From NCBI RefSeq assembly GCF_900188275.1, contig NZ_FZNY01000003.1, positions 62,001-126,000 of the forward strand: DNA of 64,000 nt, read 5' to 3'. The stretch's first letter is position 1; each line of letters opens with the position of its first letter. Shown here in pieces: positions 33,756 to 43,266 of this stretch. Made by a program: the position numbers and the translations under genes. Source of the stretch: Dokdonia pacifica (lineage in GTDB: Bacteria; Bacteroidota; Bacteroidia; Flavobacteriales; Flavobacteriaceae). The notes below the pieces were generated by a model. That model ran no database searches. It worked only from the letters and a program-made list of their open reading frames with translations, and had not been told where the DNA came from.

Positions 33756-35194
33756 TAAAATTGAAAATAAATAAATGCTTCTTGAGGCCTTCCATATCTA
33801 ATAATAGCAAATATCAAGAAATAATAAATACCCCATCGAACTACTTTTGGCAATATACCTTCTAAGTTCATAAAAGGGTGTGTGTATCGTTTTCTCCATA
33901 CTTCTGCAATAATCATAATTACTAGAAATCCTATTTTTCTACCAATAATAAGATCAAAATTATAGAATGCAATATTTTGAGTAACAATTTCCTTAAGCAT
34001 GATAACAGCTTTATCTAATGTACTTGCGCGAAAAAAGATCAAGGACACCACTAGAAATGTTACCGTATAAAATTTTGACCAAAACACACCTGTTTCTAAC
34101 CACTGGTGTAATTTCATTTTCTTGCCCTTACTAGTCATAGTAGTTCCTTCTATGACTATTAGAACTCCGTGCAATAAACCAAAAGCAAGATACGTCCAAT
34201 TTGCTCCATGCCATAAGCCAATTAATCCCATGGTAATGAGAAGACTTATTGCCTTTCTTGATGACTTAGAAAAAAAGCCTAATGCTTTTCCTCTAGCTAG
34301 TGGTACATATACATAATCTTGAAACCATTTTGATAAGGTAATATGCCACCTACGCCAGAAGCCAGTAACGCTATTTGCAAGGTATGGGAGTTTAAAGTTT
34401 GTACTTAAATCAAATCCGAATAGCTTGGCAGTTCCTATAGCAATATCTGAATATCCAGAAAAATCTGCATATAATTGAAATAAGAATAAAAAAGCTCCAT
34501 AGATAATGGTAAGAGAGCCATACTCTTCGGGATGATTATATATGGCAAATACAGCAACCCCAATATTGTCTGCAACGACTATTTTCTTAAAAAGTCCCCA
34601 GAGTAATTGACGTAATCCATCTTTTGCTTTATCATAGGTAAAAGAACGTTCCCTGCTAAATTGAGGTAATAATTTACTTGCTCGCTCTATAGGGCCCGCT
34701 ACGAGTTGTGGAAAGAAACTCACAAAACATAAGAATTTTAGGATGTCTTGAGTTGGCTCAATTTTTTTGCGATACACATCTATCGTATATCCTATTGTTT
34801 GAAAAGTGTAAAAACTGAGACCTACAGGAATAATAATATCTAGTGTTGTAAAAGTATTTTCTGGAAGCTCAAATAGTGTTTTTAAGTTTTCTAGAAAGAA
34901 ATTGTAATACTTAAAGACAAATAAGACTCCGAGATTCCAACTAAGACTGCTATATAACCAGAGTCGTCTTTTTTGTTGTGTTTTGGCTTTACTGATATAT
35001 TTTCCAGCATAAAAATCTACAAGAGAGCTTGCAATGATAAGTAGTAAGAAACGCCAATCCCAAACACCATAAAAAAAATAGCTAGCTATTAATAATATTG
35101 CATTTTGACCTTGTATGCGTTTACGGCCTACTATCCAATAGAGAATAAAGACAATAGGTAAAAACAATCCAAAATCAAAGGAATTAAATAACAC
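33755..35194 (-). CDS. MBOAT-family O-acyltransferase (AlgI-like)
   Basis: It is a 479-residue polytopic membrane protein of the AlgI/DltB type. It starts MLFNSFDFGLFLPIVFILYW and shows the family segments SFYTFQTIGYTIDVYR, FLCFVSFFPQLVAGPIERA, the YADFSGYSDIAIGTAKLFGF motif, SVTGFWRRWHITLSKWFQDYVYVPL and the catalytic-His region GLWHGANWTYLAFGLLHG. It carries acyl groups across the inner membrane to a periplasmic partner, here probably the SGNH protein encoded next in the same operon. Confidence 0.95.
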   Translation of the reverse strand: MLFNSFDFGLFLPIVFILYWIVGRKRIQGQNAILLIASYFFYGVWDWRFLLLIIASSLVDFYAGKYISKAKTQQKRRLWLYSSLSWNLGVLFVFKYYNFFLENLKTLFELPENTFTTLDIIIPVGLSFYTFQTIGYTIDVYRKKIEPTQDILKFLCFVSFFPQLVAGPIERASKLLPQFSRERSFTYDKAKDGLRQLLWGLFKKIVVADNIGVAVFAIYNHPEEYGSLTIIYGAFLFLFQLYADFSGYSDIAIGTAKLFGFDLSTNFKLPYLANSVTGFWRRWHITLSKWFQDYVYVPLARGKALGFFSKSSRKAISLLITMGLIGLWHGANWTYLAFGLLHGVLIVIEGTTMTSKGKKMKLHQWLETGVFWSKFYTVTFLVVSLIFFRASTLDKAVIMLKEIVTQNIAFYNFDLIIGRKIGFLVIMIIAEVWRKRYTHPFMNLEGILPKVVRWGIYYFLIFAIIRYGRPQEAFIYFQF

Positions 35195-35274
35195 AGGGGT
35201 TGTTTGAGTTTACAGGCGAAGATAAAAAATAGAATGCTAATGTCTATTTCTTATGTGAATAGTAATGACAAAAA

Positions 35275-35306
35275 ATAAAGGCTATCAAATTTTTGATAGC
35301 CTTTAT
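35275..35306. terminator. Bidirectional terminator, 15-bp stem
   Basis: ATAAAGGCTATCAAA (35275-35289) pairs perfectly with 35292-35306. It is 20 nt after the lipoprotein stop on the minus strand. Stem core GGCTATCA is shared with the terminator at 21763. Confidence 0.82.
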
Positions 35307-35325
35307 ACATTTATAAATTATATGA

Positions 35326-36831
35326 TTAGTTTCCAAATATTGTCAAACTATCTATAGCAATATCTTCTTCATTACTCGTTAATGCTTCAAAAATAACGCG
35401 CACACTTATGGTGTTAATACTACTTACATCTACATCAATAGAGGTATACTCTGTAAAGGAATTTGTGATTATTGCCCCATCTCCAACACCATCAAATGGA
35501 GAAGAATCTATTTGAGGAGCTGTATTAGAACCAGAAGATTCAATAGCTAAAATAGTAATCCAATTCACATTATCTGTAGAATATTCAATACGTGCAGAGC
35601 TTGTTGGGTCCCAAGTTTCTCCAGCTCCATTACTCTCTGCAAAAAATGCAGATACATTCATGGTTGATATCGAAGATACATCACGATTAAGCCAATTAAT
35701 AGATTGATTATCAAAACCTGTACCATTTGGATTATCAAAACCAGGTTGGTTACTCTGATCAGGATCCTGTACTCCAAAGAAACGGGCACCTTGTATATTG
35801 TTAAAGAAGATAGGAGTAGCACTAGAATCATCACCATCAAGTTCGGCTAACGATACTCTACCAAAATAATCTGCAGAAGCACCAGGTCTATTAATATTAA
35901 CTTCTACAGCACTAGTGTTCTCACTTTCATTACGTACTGTATATCCAGTAATAGGTGTAGTGCCTATGGCATTATTAAAATCTTCAAATAAAATTGTAGT
36001 AGGAGGAGGAGGGCAATCATTCATTGCATCACTAATAAATGAACCACCTACAGTACCTATTGTACTAGACGCCCATTGCCATGTACCTGACATCGTTGAG
36101 CAATCATTTGCTCCTGAAGGGCCATTGTCAAATGTATGAGTTCCGCTCCAAGTAACGTCTCCGCCACCAGGATTAAAAGCTACACCAGTTACTCCAAGCA
36201 TAGTACCACTATTTAGATTACAAGTTGTTTGATCTCCACTTGCTACACATCCCGATTGTGTTGCCACTCCTGCATACATAGTTCCGTTTAATGTAGTTTG
36301 AGATGTCACACTAGTATCGTTTCCACCAGCGTTTGTAAACATAAGATTGAATGATTGTGTAGACATATTGTCTAAAGGTGCTGGACACATTGTACACGTA
36401 AAAGTTCCTGTAACTGTAGTTAAAGGAGCTCTATCTGTATTTCTTCCTGCTATAATAGAACTTTCAGAACCTCTAAAGTTTACAGCATCTATTTGCATTG
36501 TTTCTCCTTCTTGTCCAGTAGTCATGGTAAAAGAAAGATCATTTGATGTAAAAGTCATCTCTTTTACATTTCCTAAATCTGTTACTTGATCAGTAAAAAT
36601 GTCTATGACTTCTCCAGTAGCTAATCTAAGACTTCCAATAGCAGAGCTATTATCTTCAGAAAGAGTTACTTCAAGTGTTCCTCTGTTTTGCCCGTCTAGA
36701 GTTGTAAATATCCCTTTGTAATTTTCTAGAACTACTTCAAGGTTTGTCCCTTCGTCGAGTGTTGTTTCTTCCTCTACACTACATGCTATAAATAGCATAA
36801 GAATAAAAGCAAATACGGATAATTTTTTCAT
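35326..36831 (-). CDS. Lipoprotein with module shared with the 16081 gene
   Basis: It is a 501-residue protein with lipobox FIAC (Cys17) and a short acidic/Thr linker. Residues about 30-270 are related to the N-terminal module of the lipoprotein at 16081: NYKGIFTTLDGQNRG matches MYKGVFSTSDSEERG, and TGTFTC...SGTHTF...SGTWQW matches TGSFTS...TGSHTY...SGTWTA. The C-terminal part (ILFEDFNNAIG to SLTIFGN) looks like a beta-sandwich of the kind that follows in Bacteroidota surface proteins. Cys pairs in the module may form disulfides. The function is unknown. Confidence 0.78.
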   Translation of the reverse strand: MKKLSVFAFILMLFIACSVEEETTLDEGTNLEVVLENYKGIFTTLDGQNRGTLEVTLSEDNSSAIGSLRLATGEVIDIFTDQVTDLGNVKEMTFTSNDLSFTMTTGQEGETMQIDAVNFRGSESSIIAGRNTDRAPLTTVTGTFTCTMCPAPLDNMSTQSFNLMFTNAGGNDTSVTSQTTLNGTMYAGVATQSGCVASGDQTTCNLNSGTMLGVTGVAFNPGGGDVTWSGTHTFDNGPSGANDCSTMSGTWQWASSTIGTVGGSFISDAMNDCPPPPTTILFEDFNNAIGTTPITGYTVRNESENTSAVEVNINRPGASADYFGRVSLAELDGDDSSATPIFFNNIQGARFFGVQDPDQSNQPGFDNPNGTGFDNQSINWLNRDVSSISTMNVSAFFAESNGAGETWDPTSSARIEYSTDNVNWITILAIESSGSNTAPQIDSSPFDGVGDGAIITNSFTEYTSIDVDVSSINTISVRVIFEALTSNEEDIAIDSLTIFGN

Positions 36832-36930
36832 GGTGAATTAAAAATAGGTTAATAGTTAAGCGCTAATGTACTTTTTTTTATTTATATATCATATTTTCAG
36901 TATTTTATAGTTCGTTGTTTCTTGTGTTTT

Positions 36931-36960
36931 TTGAAAAAACTAGCTATAAATTGAAAAAAC
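36931..36960. repeat. TTGAAAAAAC direct repeat
   Basis: Two identical 10-mers at 36931-36940 and 36951-36960 have starts 20 bp apart, about 100-130 bp upstream of the lipoprotein start. This could be promoter-proximal regulation or simple AT-rich chance. Confidence 0.35.
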
Positions 36961-37061
36961 ATATAGTTGTAGTATATAAGAAGTGAAGAATTAGGGTATA
37001 CGTATAAACCTCCCCCAAGGATTACACATTCCTATTACTGTAGCAAAAATAGAAAGGGAAT

Positions 37062-37093
37062 ACCAAAAAAAAACAGGTAGAAATACCTGTTTT
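37062..37093 (-). terminator. Terminator of the mutB operon
   Basis: AAAACAGGTA (37070-37079) pairs with 37084-37093 around GAAA. Read on the minus strand it ends in a T8 run, 12 nt after the mutB stop. Confidence 0.85.
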
Positions 37094-37104
37094 GTGATGT
37101 GTGT

Positions 37105-39240
37105 TTATGATATGTGTTTTATCATAATATCTAATAGTCCGATGGCGGCTTCGCTTATTTTAGTACCTGGTCCAAAAACAGCAACGGCTCCTGCATCAAA
37201 TAAAAACTGATAATCCTGTTGAGGAATTACACCTCCTACAATCACCATGATATCAGGGCGTCCTAGTTTCGTCAATTCTTCGATAACTTTTGGAACAAGT
37301 GTTTTGTGACCTGCAGCTAATGAAGAAACTCCTAAAATATGGACATCATTTTCCATGGCTTGTTTGGCAGCTTCTTTTGGGGTTTGAAATAAAGGACCAA
37401 TATCTACATCAAAACCTATATCTGCATATCCTGTTGCGACTACTTTTGCACCACGGTCATGTCCGTCTTGCCCCATTTTTGCAATCATAATACGAGGACG
37501 ACGACCATCTAATTCTGCAAATTGGTTTGCTAGTTGTTGCGCTTTCGCGAAAGCGGGATCTTTTTTAATTTCTTTACTATACACGCCACTAAATGATTTT
37601 ATCGTCGCTTTATGCCTCCCGTACACTTTTTCTAGGGCATCAGAAATTTCACCTAGTGTAGCACGTTCACGGGCAGCGATTACAGCCAAAGCTAATAAAT
37701 TATTTTTACCAGACCGAGCAGCTTCAGTGAGATCTGAAAGTGCTTTCGTTACCTTTTTTGTATCTCGTTTTTTCTTAATACTTTTTAACCTTTCTAATTG
37801 ACCATCTCGAACTTTTGTGTTATCTACTTCAAGAATATCAAGAAACTCCTCTTCTGTAGGGCGATATTTATTGACGCCTACAATAATGTCCTGACCGCTA
37901 TCAATACGAGCTTGTTTACGAGCGGCAGCTTCTTCTATACGTAATTTAGGAATACCTGCTTCTATGGCTTTGGTCATGCCTCCTAAATTTTCTACCTCTT
38001 GTATTAATTCCCAAGCTTTATGAGCAATAGCATCCGTAAGAGATTCTACATAATAACTACCAGCCCAGGGATCGACAGTACGTGTGATTTCGGTTTCTGT
38101 TTGTAGGTATATTTGTGTATTACGTGCAATACGAGCAGAAAAATCTGTAGGTAATGCAATAGCTTCATCTAATGCATTGGTGTGTAAACTTTGTGTGCCA
38201 CCAAAAGCAGCCGCTGTCGCTTCTATACACGTACGAGCCACATTATTAAATGGATCTTGTTCTGTAAGACTCCATCCACTAGTTTGACAATGCGTTCGTA
38301 GTGCTAATGATTTTGGATTTTTAGGATTGAATTGAGCTACTAACTTTGACCATAACATACGAGCAGCACGCATTTTTGCTACTTCCATAAAATGATTCAT
38401 TCCTATGGCCCAGAAAAAAGATAAACGAGGTGCAAATGTGTCTATGTCCATTCCTGCTTTTAGACCCGTACGAATATACTCAAGTCCATCGGCTAGGGTA
38501 TAGGCGAGTTCTATATCACAGGTAGCTCCTGCTTCTTGCATATGGTAACCAGAGATAGAGATAGAATTAAATTTAGGCATCTCTTTAGAAGTATACTCAA
38601 AAATATCTGAGATAATACGCATGGAAGGTGTAGGAGGATAGATATAGGTGTTACGTACCATAAACTCCTTAAGGATGTCATTTTGTATGGTGCCAGATAG
38701 TGTTGAAGGTGCTACGCCTTGTTCTTCGGCAGCAACAATGTAAAATGCCATAATCGGAAGTACTGCTCCATTCATAGTCATAGAGACAGACATTTGATTT
38801 AATGGTATTTGATCAAATAGCATTTTCATGTCTTCTACAGAATCTATAGCCACACCAGCTTTTCCTACATCGCCTACTACACGTTCATGATCACTATCAT
38901 ATCCTCTGTGTGTAGCAAGATCAAAAGCTACAGAAAGCCCTTTTTGCCCAGCAGCAAGATTACGACGGTAAAAAGCATTACTTTCTTCGGCAGTAGAAAA
39001 TCCAGCATATTGCCTTACTGTCCATGGTCTTCGTACATACATAGTACTGTAAGGACCTCTCAAGTTGGGTGCAATACCAGCTACAAAATCTAGATGTTCT
39101 AGGTTTTCAATATCTTCTTTGCTATATCGCTTTTTAAGGTCAATAGTTTCTGCTGTAGGCATTGTTTCTTTAGCTACTTCATGATTTGATGAAGTGGCTA
39201 AAGCATCTAAAGTAATATGGTCTAGTTTTTTTCTAGTCAT
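37105..39240 (-). CDS. mutB: Methylmalonyl-CoA mutase, large (catalytic) subunit
   Basis: It is a 711-residue adenosylcobalamin enzyme interconverting methylmalonyl-CoA and succinyl-CoA. The catalytic barrel shows [37 protein letters not shown] and [16 protein letters not shown]. The C-terminal B12 domain has the DxHxxG cobalt-ligand motif (DGHDRG) with [13 protein letters not shown] and [10 protein letters not shown] palindrome copy encodes [10 protein letters not shown] in the linker before the B12 domain. Its start overlaps the lipoprotein stop by one base. Confidence 0.97.
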   Translation of the reverse strand: MTRKKLDHITLDALATSSNHEVAKETMPTAETIDLKKRYSKEDIENLEHLDFVAGIAPNLRGPYSTMYVRRPWTVRQYAGFSTAEESNAFYRRNLAAGQKGLSVAFDLATHRGYDSDHERVVGDVGKAGVAIDSVEDMKMLFDQIPLNQMSVSMTMNGAVLPIMAFYIVAAEEQGVAPSTLSGTIQNDILKEFMVRNTYIYPPTPSMRIISDIFEYTSKEMPKFNSISISGYHMQEAGATCDIELAYTLADGLEYIRTGLKAGMDIDTFAPRLSFFWAIGMNHFMEVAKMRAARMLWSKLVAQFNPKNPKSLALRTHCQTSGWSLTEQDPFNNVARTCIEATAAAFGGTQSLHTNALDEAIALPTDFSARIARNTQIYLQTETEITRTVDPWAGSYYVESLTDAIAHKAWELIQEVENLGGMTKAIEAGIPKLRIEEAAARKQARIDSGQDIIVGVNKYRPTEEEFLDILEVDNTKVRDGQLERLKSIKKKRDTKKVTKALSDLTEAARSGKNNLLALAVIAARERATLGEISDALEKVYGRHKATIKSFSGVYSKEIKKDPAFAKAQQLANQFAELDGRRPRIMIAKMGQDGHDRGAKVVATGYADIGFDVDIGPLFQTPKEAAKQAMENDVHILGVSSLAAGHKTLVPKVIEELTKLGRPDIMVIVGGVIPQQDYQFLFDAGAVAVFGPGTKISEAAIGLLDIMIKHIS
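37541..37554. repeat. Palindrome inside mutB
   Basis: Perfect core, 16 bp with flanks, read as AFAKA before the B12 domain. Confidence 0.9.
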
Positions 39241-39818
39241 TAGTACGTCGGTAAATCTTGAGGCATTATATTTACAATCTGTTGGTAATATCCTTCCAGT
39301 CCTATAAATAAAGCTAGGTAACGATCTCTATCTGCATTACGTCCAAAATTTCGGAATCTTGAGGTAAATAACTTTGGATTCATCGTCTTAGAATCAACAA
39401 GTGCTTTGATTGCAATTCTTAACTCTTCATCATTAATATTATCTACGATGCATTGTACTGCAGGGTGGTCATAATTAAGATGACTAGGTGCTTTATCTTT
39501 AATGAGAATATTTTCTTCGATAAGCATTTTTACGATAGGATACGTATTGGAAGTCATGATGCTTTCATATTTAGCAGATCCATCCATACCTCTATATATA
39601 AAGGCTCCGTATGCTTTTACATTGCTGTTATTAATAGAGTCGTATTTAGTATATAAATCGTTTTCAAAACTATATAATGCTTCATTTAATAAGGCGTTAT
39701 TATTCCCAGAACAAGAAATTACTTGTTCCTTATTTGAAAATTTAAAATCGAATTTAGCTTCTTGTCCACAACTGGTAATGAGTATTGCTGTTAGAATTAA
39801 AAAAACAATTTTTTTCAT
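39240..39818 (-). CDS. Lipoprotein lodged between mutA and mutB
   Basis: It is a protein of about 192 residues with a lipobox (LITSC). The start at 39818 ([13 protein letters not shown]) fits the signal better than the in-frame ATG at 39827. The mature part has no known domain and several helix-like stretches ([28 protein letters not shown]). Its stop overlaps the mutB start, and mutA ends 25 nt upstream, so all three are co-transcribed. An exported protein inside a cytosolic enzyme operon is odd, and its link to propionate metabolism is unknown. Confidence 0.75.
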   Translation of the reverse strand: MKKIVFLILTAILITSCGQEAKFDFKFSNKEQVISCSGNNNALLNEALYSFENDLYTKYDSINNSNVKAYGAFIYRGMDGSAKYESIMTSNTYPIVKMLIEENILIKDKAPSHLNYDHPAVQCIVDNINDEELRIAIKALVDSKTMNPKLFTSRFRNFGRNADRDRYLALFIGLEGYYQQIVNIMPQDLPTY

Positions 39819-39843
39819 GATATGCATTTTAGATTTTAATAAA

Positions 39844-41211
39844 TTAAGCTTCTGTTTTAAGGCGTTCTTGTTCCATCTTTTCAGATAGACGTTGTTTTAT
39901 GATAGGTTCAATAAGTGTTTTCCTAGGTTTGATCTTTACAAATGGGTATAACTCTAATGAGTCTTTCATACGATCACTTGGATTGGGATGTTTATTGGTT
40001 CCTAAAAGGATTTTTTCTTGTGTGTCAAATTGGGTTTGTTCTTTTTGAGCACTTTCTTTGATTTTACGTTGTATGGTTCCTTCTTTGAGTTGCTTTAGAA
40101 ATCCGCCTTGTTGTTCTATATCTTTAAAAAGTGCTAATGCTTTTTCGGCTAATTGTTTTGTAATGGCTTCTATATAATAAGTTCCATCAGAAGGATTACT
40201 TACAGCATCAAAGTAGCTTTCTTTTTTAAGAATGATTAATTGGTTACGAGAAATACGTTGCCCAAAATCATTGGTTTTGTGATAAATGTAATCATAAGGC
40301 ATATTAATTACTGTATCTGCTCCTCCTAATACAGCGCTCATAGCTTCGGTTGTAGTACGAAGCATATTGGTATTGTAATCATAGATGGTTTTATTACGGC
40401 GTGTTGGTCTGGCAATAATATGAGTGGTGGCCGCTTTCGCGAAAGCGTACTCATCTTTTAAAACAGTTATCAATTGACGTAAAGCGCGAAGCTTAGCGAT
40501 TTCAAAGAAGTAATTAGATCCAATGGCTACTTGAAATGTAATGGAAGGTATTGAAACCTCCATCTCATTGAGATGAAGAAGGTATTCATTTGCATGCGCC
40601 AATCCATAGGCAAGCTGCTGTACCATGGTAGCTCCTGCATTTTGGTACAGGTCTATATCTATAGATATTGTATGTGTTTCTTTTTGTAAAATATTATCTA
40701 GCATACGGTGATCTTCTGCGAGGTTGTGATACCAGTTACCTTCTTCTGCTAGATGATGGATGAGGTCTATATTTAAATATACAGTACGATCTCCCGCTTC
40801 TTTAATGATTTCTTGATAGAAATTTTCATCAAGAAAATGTAATTTAAAATAAATTGGAGCGTAGGTTTTATCAAGTGTATTAAAAAATAGTCGCGCATCA
40901 AAAGGAGCATCTGCACTAAAATAAAGTGCTTCTGCACCTGAGGCGATATAGTTATTTGCTGTTTGAACTGCTAAACTAGTGTCGTGTATGAAAATATCTT
41001 CTCCTATATGCCAAGTAGCTGGGAGTCCAGGTACTTCTGGGAAATGTGTCGTTTCGTCTCTGTGATAGAAAGGCTTAATGTCAATACCTTCATTGGTATT
41101 CCATACCAAGGTATCATTATAGGAAGCGCCTTTAAGATCAAACTGTATTTTCTGTTTGAATGCTTTAGAAGACACAGGGTCAAAATTGGAAAAGAGTTTA
41201 TTCTTTGTCAT
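39844..41211 (-). CDS. mutA: Methylmalonyl-CoA mutase, small subunit
   Basis: It is a 455-residue homologue of the mutase barrel without the B12 domain. It starts MTKNKLFSNFDPVSSKAFKQ and keeps family segments such as NMLRTTTEAMSAVLGGADTV and DPSDGTYYIEAITKQLAEKA-like sequence, but lacks DxHxxG. It forms a structural heterodimer with MutB. A palindrome copy encodes DEYAFAKAATTH. It overlaps the FtsB/DivIC-like stop by 14 nt, so it follows that gene in one operon. Confidence 0.94.
   Translation of the reverse strand: MTKNKLFSNFDPVSSKAFKQKIQFDLKGASYNDTLVWNTNEGIDIKPFYHRDETTHFPEVPGLPATWHIGEDIFIHDTSLAVQTANNYIASGAEALYFSADAPFDARLFFNTLDKTYAPIYFKLHFLDENFYQEIIKEAGDRTVYLNIDLIHHLAEEGNWYHNLAEDHRMLDNILQKETHTISIDIDLYQNAGATMVQQLAYGLAHANEYLLHLNEMEVSIPSITFQVAIGSNYFFEIAKLRALRQLITVLKDEYAFAKAATTHIIARPTRRNKTIYDYNTNMLRTTTEAMSAVLGGADTVINMPYDYIYHKTNDFGQRISRNQLIILKKESYFDAVSNPSDGTYYIEAITKQLAEKALALFKDIEQQGGFLKQLKEGTIQRKIKESAQKEQTQFDTQEKILLGTNKHPNPSDRMKDSLELYPFVKIKPRKTLIEPIIKQRLSEKMEQERLKTEA
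40433..40446. repeat. Palindrome inside mutA
   Basis: Perfect core, 16 bp with flanks, read as AFAKA. Confidence 0.9.
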
Positions 41212-41557
41212 TCTTCGGGATACTATCTTCGTATTCTATGATATAAATTTCTTCGTCAGGCTTTTTCATTAAATACTCTTCACGGGCAAAACGTTCAAGG
41301 CCAGCGCTGTCTTCAAGTTTTTTGATTTGTTCTTGATCTTCTCTTATTTTGGTTTCAAAATGCTCTTGGTTGCCTTTCAATTTTTTGATATCTCCATTGA
41401 GTTCATTGTGAATAAGCCAAGAGTTGCCATCAAAAAAAAGCATCCAAATAATAAAAATAAGAAGGATAAGTACATATGGGCTAATGGCTACTAATAGTAT
41501 TCCACCTAGTAACGCATTTTTCTTTTTTATTTTTTCAAAATAATGCTTCAATCCCAT
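41198..41557 (-). CDS. FtsB/DivIC-like septum formation initiator
   Basis: It is a protein of about 119 residues. A short cytoplasmic basic N terminus and one transmembrane helix (residues about 18-45) are followed by a coiled coil (NGDIKKLKGNQEHFETKIREDQEQIKKLE) and the RFAREEYLMKKPDEEIYII motif characteristic of DivIC/FtsB proteins. It acts at the division septum with FtsL-type partners. An in-frame ATG at 41596 would overlap udk; the 41557 start is chosen. It is sandwiched between udk and mutA, as in several flavobacteria. Confidence 0.88.
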   Translation of the reverse strand: MGLKHYFEKIKKKNALLGGILLVAISPYVLILLIFIIWMLFFDGNSWLIHNELNGDIKKLKGNQEHFETKIREDQEQIKKLEDSAGLERFAREEYLMKKPDEEIYIIEYEDSIPKNDKE

Positions 41558-41579
41558 AATTACGAAGATACTAAAACCC

Positions 41580-42188
41580 TTACGATAAGCGCTCATTTAT
41601 TATTGTGCGTACAATGTCTACTGCTACAGTATTATAACGATTATTTGGGATAATCATATCTGCATATTCTTTTGTAGGCTCAATAAATTGTTGATGCATG
41701 GGTTTAAGTGTACTTTGATATCGGTTTAAGACTTCTTCAAGGTCACGCCCACGCTCTGCTATATCTCGCTTTAAGCGACGTATTAAACGTTCATCACTAT
41801 CTGCGTGTACAAATATTTTAATGTCAAATAAATCACGTATTGCAGGGTCAGTAAGAATTAAAATACCTTCTACAACAATTACTTTTTTAGGATGAGTAGT
41901 TACTGTTTCATCGGTTCTGTTATGCTCTACAAAAGAGTATACAGGTTGTTCTATAGATTTGCCTTCGCGTAATTGTGCTAGGTGACTACATAGTAGTTTA
42001 AAATCTATAGAGTTAGGATGATCAAAGTTTACTTTAGTTCTTGATTCATAATCTAGATGTGAAAGATCTTTGTAGTATGAATCTTGAGAGATAATAGCAA
42101 CTTCACTTTGAGGGTTTTCAGAAATGATCTGATTTACAACTGTTGTTTTTCCACTTCCAGTACCGCCTCCAATTCCTATAATAAGCAT
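41580..42188 (-). CDS. udk: Uridine kinase
   Basis: It is a 202-residue nucleoside kinase of pyrimidine salvage. It has the P-loop GIGGGTGSGKTTV (residues 5-17), the QDSYYKDLSHLDYE substrate loop, NFDHPNSIDF, and RRLKRDIAERGRDLEEVLNRY of the lid region. It is full length. It is probably the first gene of the udk-ftsB-mutA-lipoprotein-mutB operon. Confidence 0.96.
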   Translation of the reverse strand: MLIIGIGGGTGSGKTTVVNQIISENPQSEVAIISQDSYYKDLSHLDYESRTKVNFDHPNSIDFKLLCSHLAQLREGKSIEQPVYSFVEHNRTDETVTTHPKKVIVVEGILILTDPAIRDLFDIKIFVHADSDERLIRRLKRDIAERGRDLEEVLNRYQSTLKPMHQQFIEPTKEYADMIIPNNRYNTVAVDIVRTIINERLS

Positions 42189-42327
42189 GAATGAGATTAT
42201 TTTGTATCAAAGGTAGAAAAAACAAATGCAGTCGTCAATAAGGACGTGTTTATTATTTTCTTTTTGTAATGCTTAAACAACAGCATTGATTTGTCTAACC
42301 TAATTATCTAGTTAGATCATAACGCAA

Positions 42328-43221
42328 TCACTCAATAACAATTGTATTTTGAAATTCTTGTACAATGGCAAAATACCCCAATGCAAAACTATTAGGTCTA
42401 TCTACATTGTCAAATATATTAATGTTATCAATTCCTTCTGCATTAAGAATATTACCTCTTACGGTAGACACAGGTACTTGAAAAGGTCCGTTATCTGTAA
42501 GATCGCTTTGAATAATAAGCTGTTCCATATAGGTGTATAGGTCTTCGTCTGCTCCTAAAATGCTAATATTAACTTCTTGACCTGGTTCTAATGTAAAGTC
42601 GTCTCCTTCATAAAAATATGAAAACTCAAACTCTTGCCCTTCAAAGAAGGTATCTTCTACCGTTAGGAACTCTCCAAAGTCAAAATCAAAAATATAAAAG
42701 TCTTCTCTATCGGGTTGATCTGTAAATGAGATGATTATTTCGGTATCATCTTCATCAAAGAGGGTATCTTCTCCTTGCACAATATTATCTATTGGTGTTG
42801 TGGGAACAAAAGAGGTTCTTGCTAAGTAGAGTTCATCTTGAAAAGTAACGCTTAAAATATATACAGGCTCTGGGTTAGTTAAAAAACTTGTCAAAATTTT
42901 ATTATCTATTACGGGCGATACGGTTGTTGGAAACGGGCGATATAATCCAGGTTCGCCAGGAACGGGTTCATAAGGCACAAAGCTTCCATCTTCTTCATTT
43001 TGAATTTGCATGCTTTCTATCTCAGCAGGTTGTATGGCATCAAAAAATGGTGATGTAACTGATATTCTAATATTGGCTTCCGTTAAATCTTCAGAAGTGT
43101 CTACGCGTATTAATGCATCTACAACTAAGCGTGGCGGTTCAGAATTAAGGTCTACATCTACGACATCTTCACAGCTGGCAAATGCGCTTATGATTAGTAA
43201 ATATAAAAGTGTCTTTTTCAT
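42328..43221 (-). CDS. DUF4249 lipoprotein, copy 2
   Basis: It is a 297-residue DUF4249 lipoprotein. The lipobox FASC is followed by EDVVDVDL. The rest is beta-rich and acidic, with motifs QDELYLARTSFVPTTPIDN and DNVDRPNSFALGYFA shared with the adjacent copy. DUF4249 proteins usually sit next to a particular type of TonB-dependent receptor and may cap or feed it; the ligand is unknown. It is the last gene of the receptor operon. Confidence 0.85.
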   Translation of the reverse strand: MKKTLLYLLIISAFASCEDVVDVDLNSEPPRLVVDALIRVDTSEDLTEANIRISVTSPFFDAIQPAEIESMQIQNEEDGSFVPYEPVPGEPGLYRPFPTTVSPVIDNKILTSFLTNPEPVYILSVTFQDELYLARTSFVPTTPIDNIVQGEDTLFDEDDTEIIISFTDQPDREDFYIFDFDFGEFLTVEDTFFEGQEFEFSYFYEGDDFTLEPGQEVNISILGADEDLYTYMEQLIIQSDLTDNGPFQVPVSTVRGNILNAEGIDNINIFDNVDRPNSFALGYFAIVQEFQNTIVIE

Positions 43222-43236
43222 AGGTATGCTTGTTTT

Positions 43237-43258
43237 ATACGCTTTCGCGAAAGCGTAT
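43237..43258. repeat. GCTTTCGCGAAAGC palindrome extended to 22 bp
   Basis: ATACGCTTTCG and its exact inverse complement make a 22-bp perfect palindrome in the 45-bp gap between the two DUF4249 genes. It is the longest copy in the window. Confidence 0.92.
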
Positions 43259-43266
43259 GTATATAA

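Noticed and set aside
21763-35306. Nearly identical stem GGCTATCA/TGATAGCC at 21763-21795 and 35275-35306 as a possible mobile repeat
   Set aside because: Both are at gene ends with T-runs and behave as ordinary intrinsic terminators; similarity is limited to the stem.
39502-39888. Plus-strand frame of 128 codons opposite the lipoprotein in the mutase operon
   Set aside because: It is antisense to a gene with a clear lipobox and coupled stop/start, and its product has no signal or domain.
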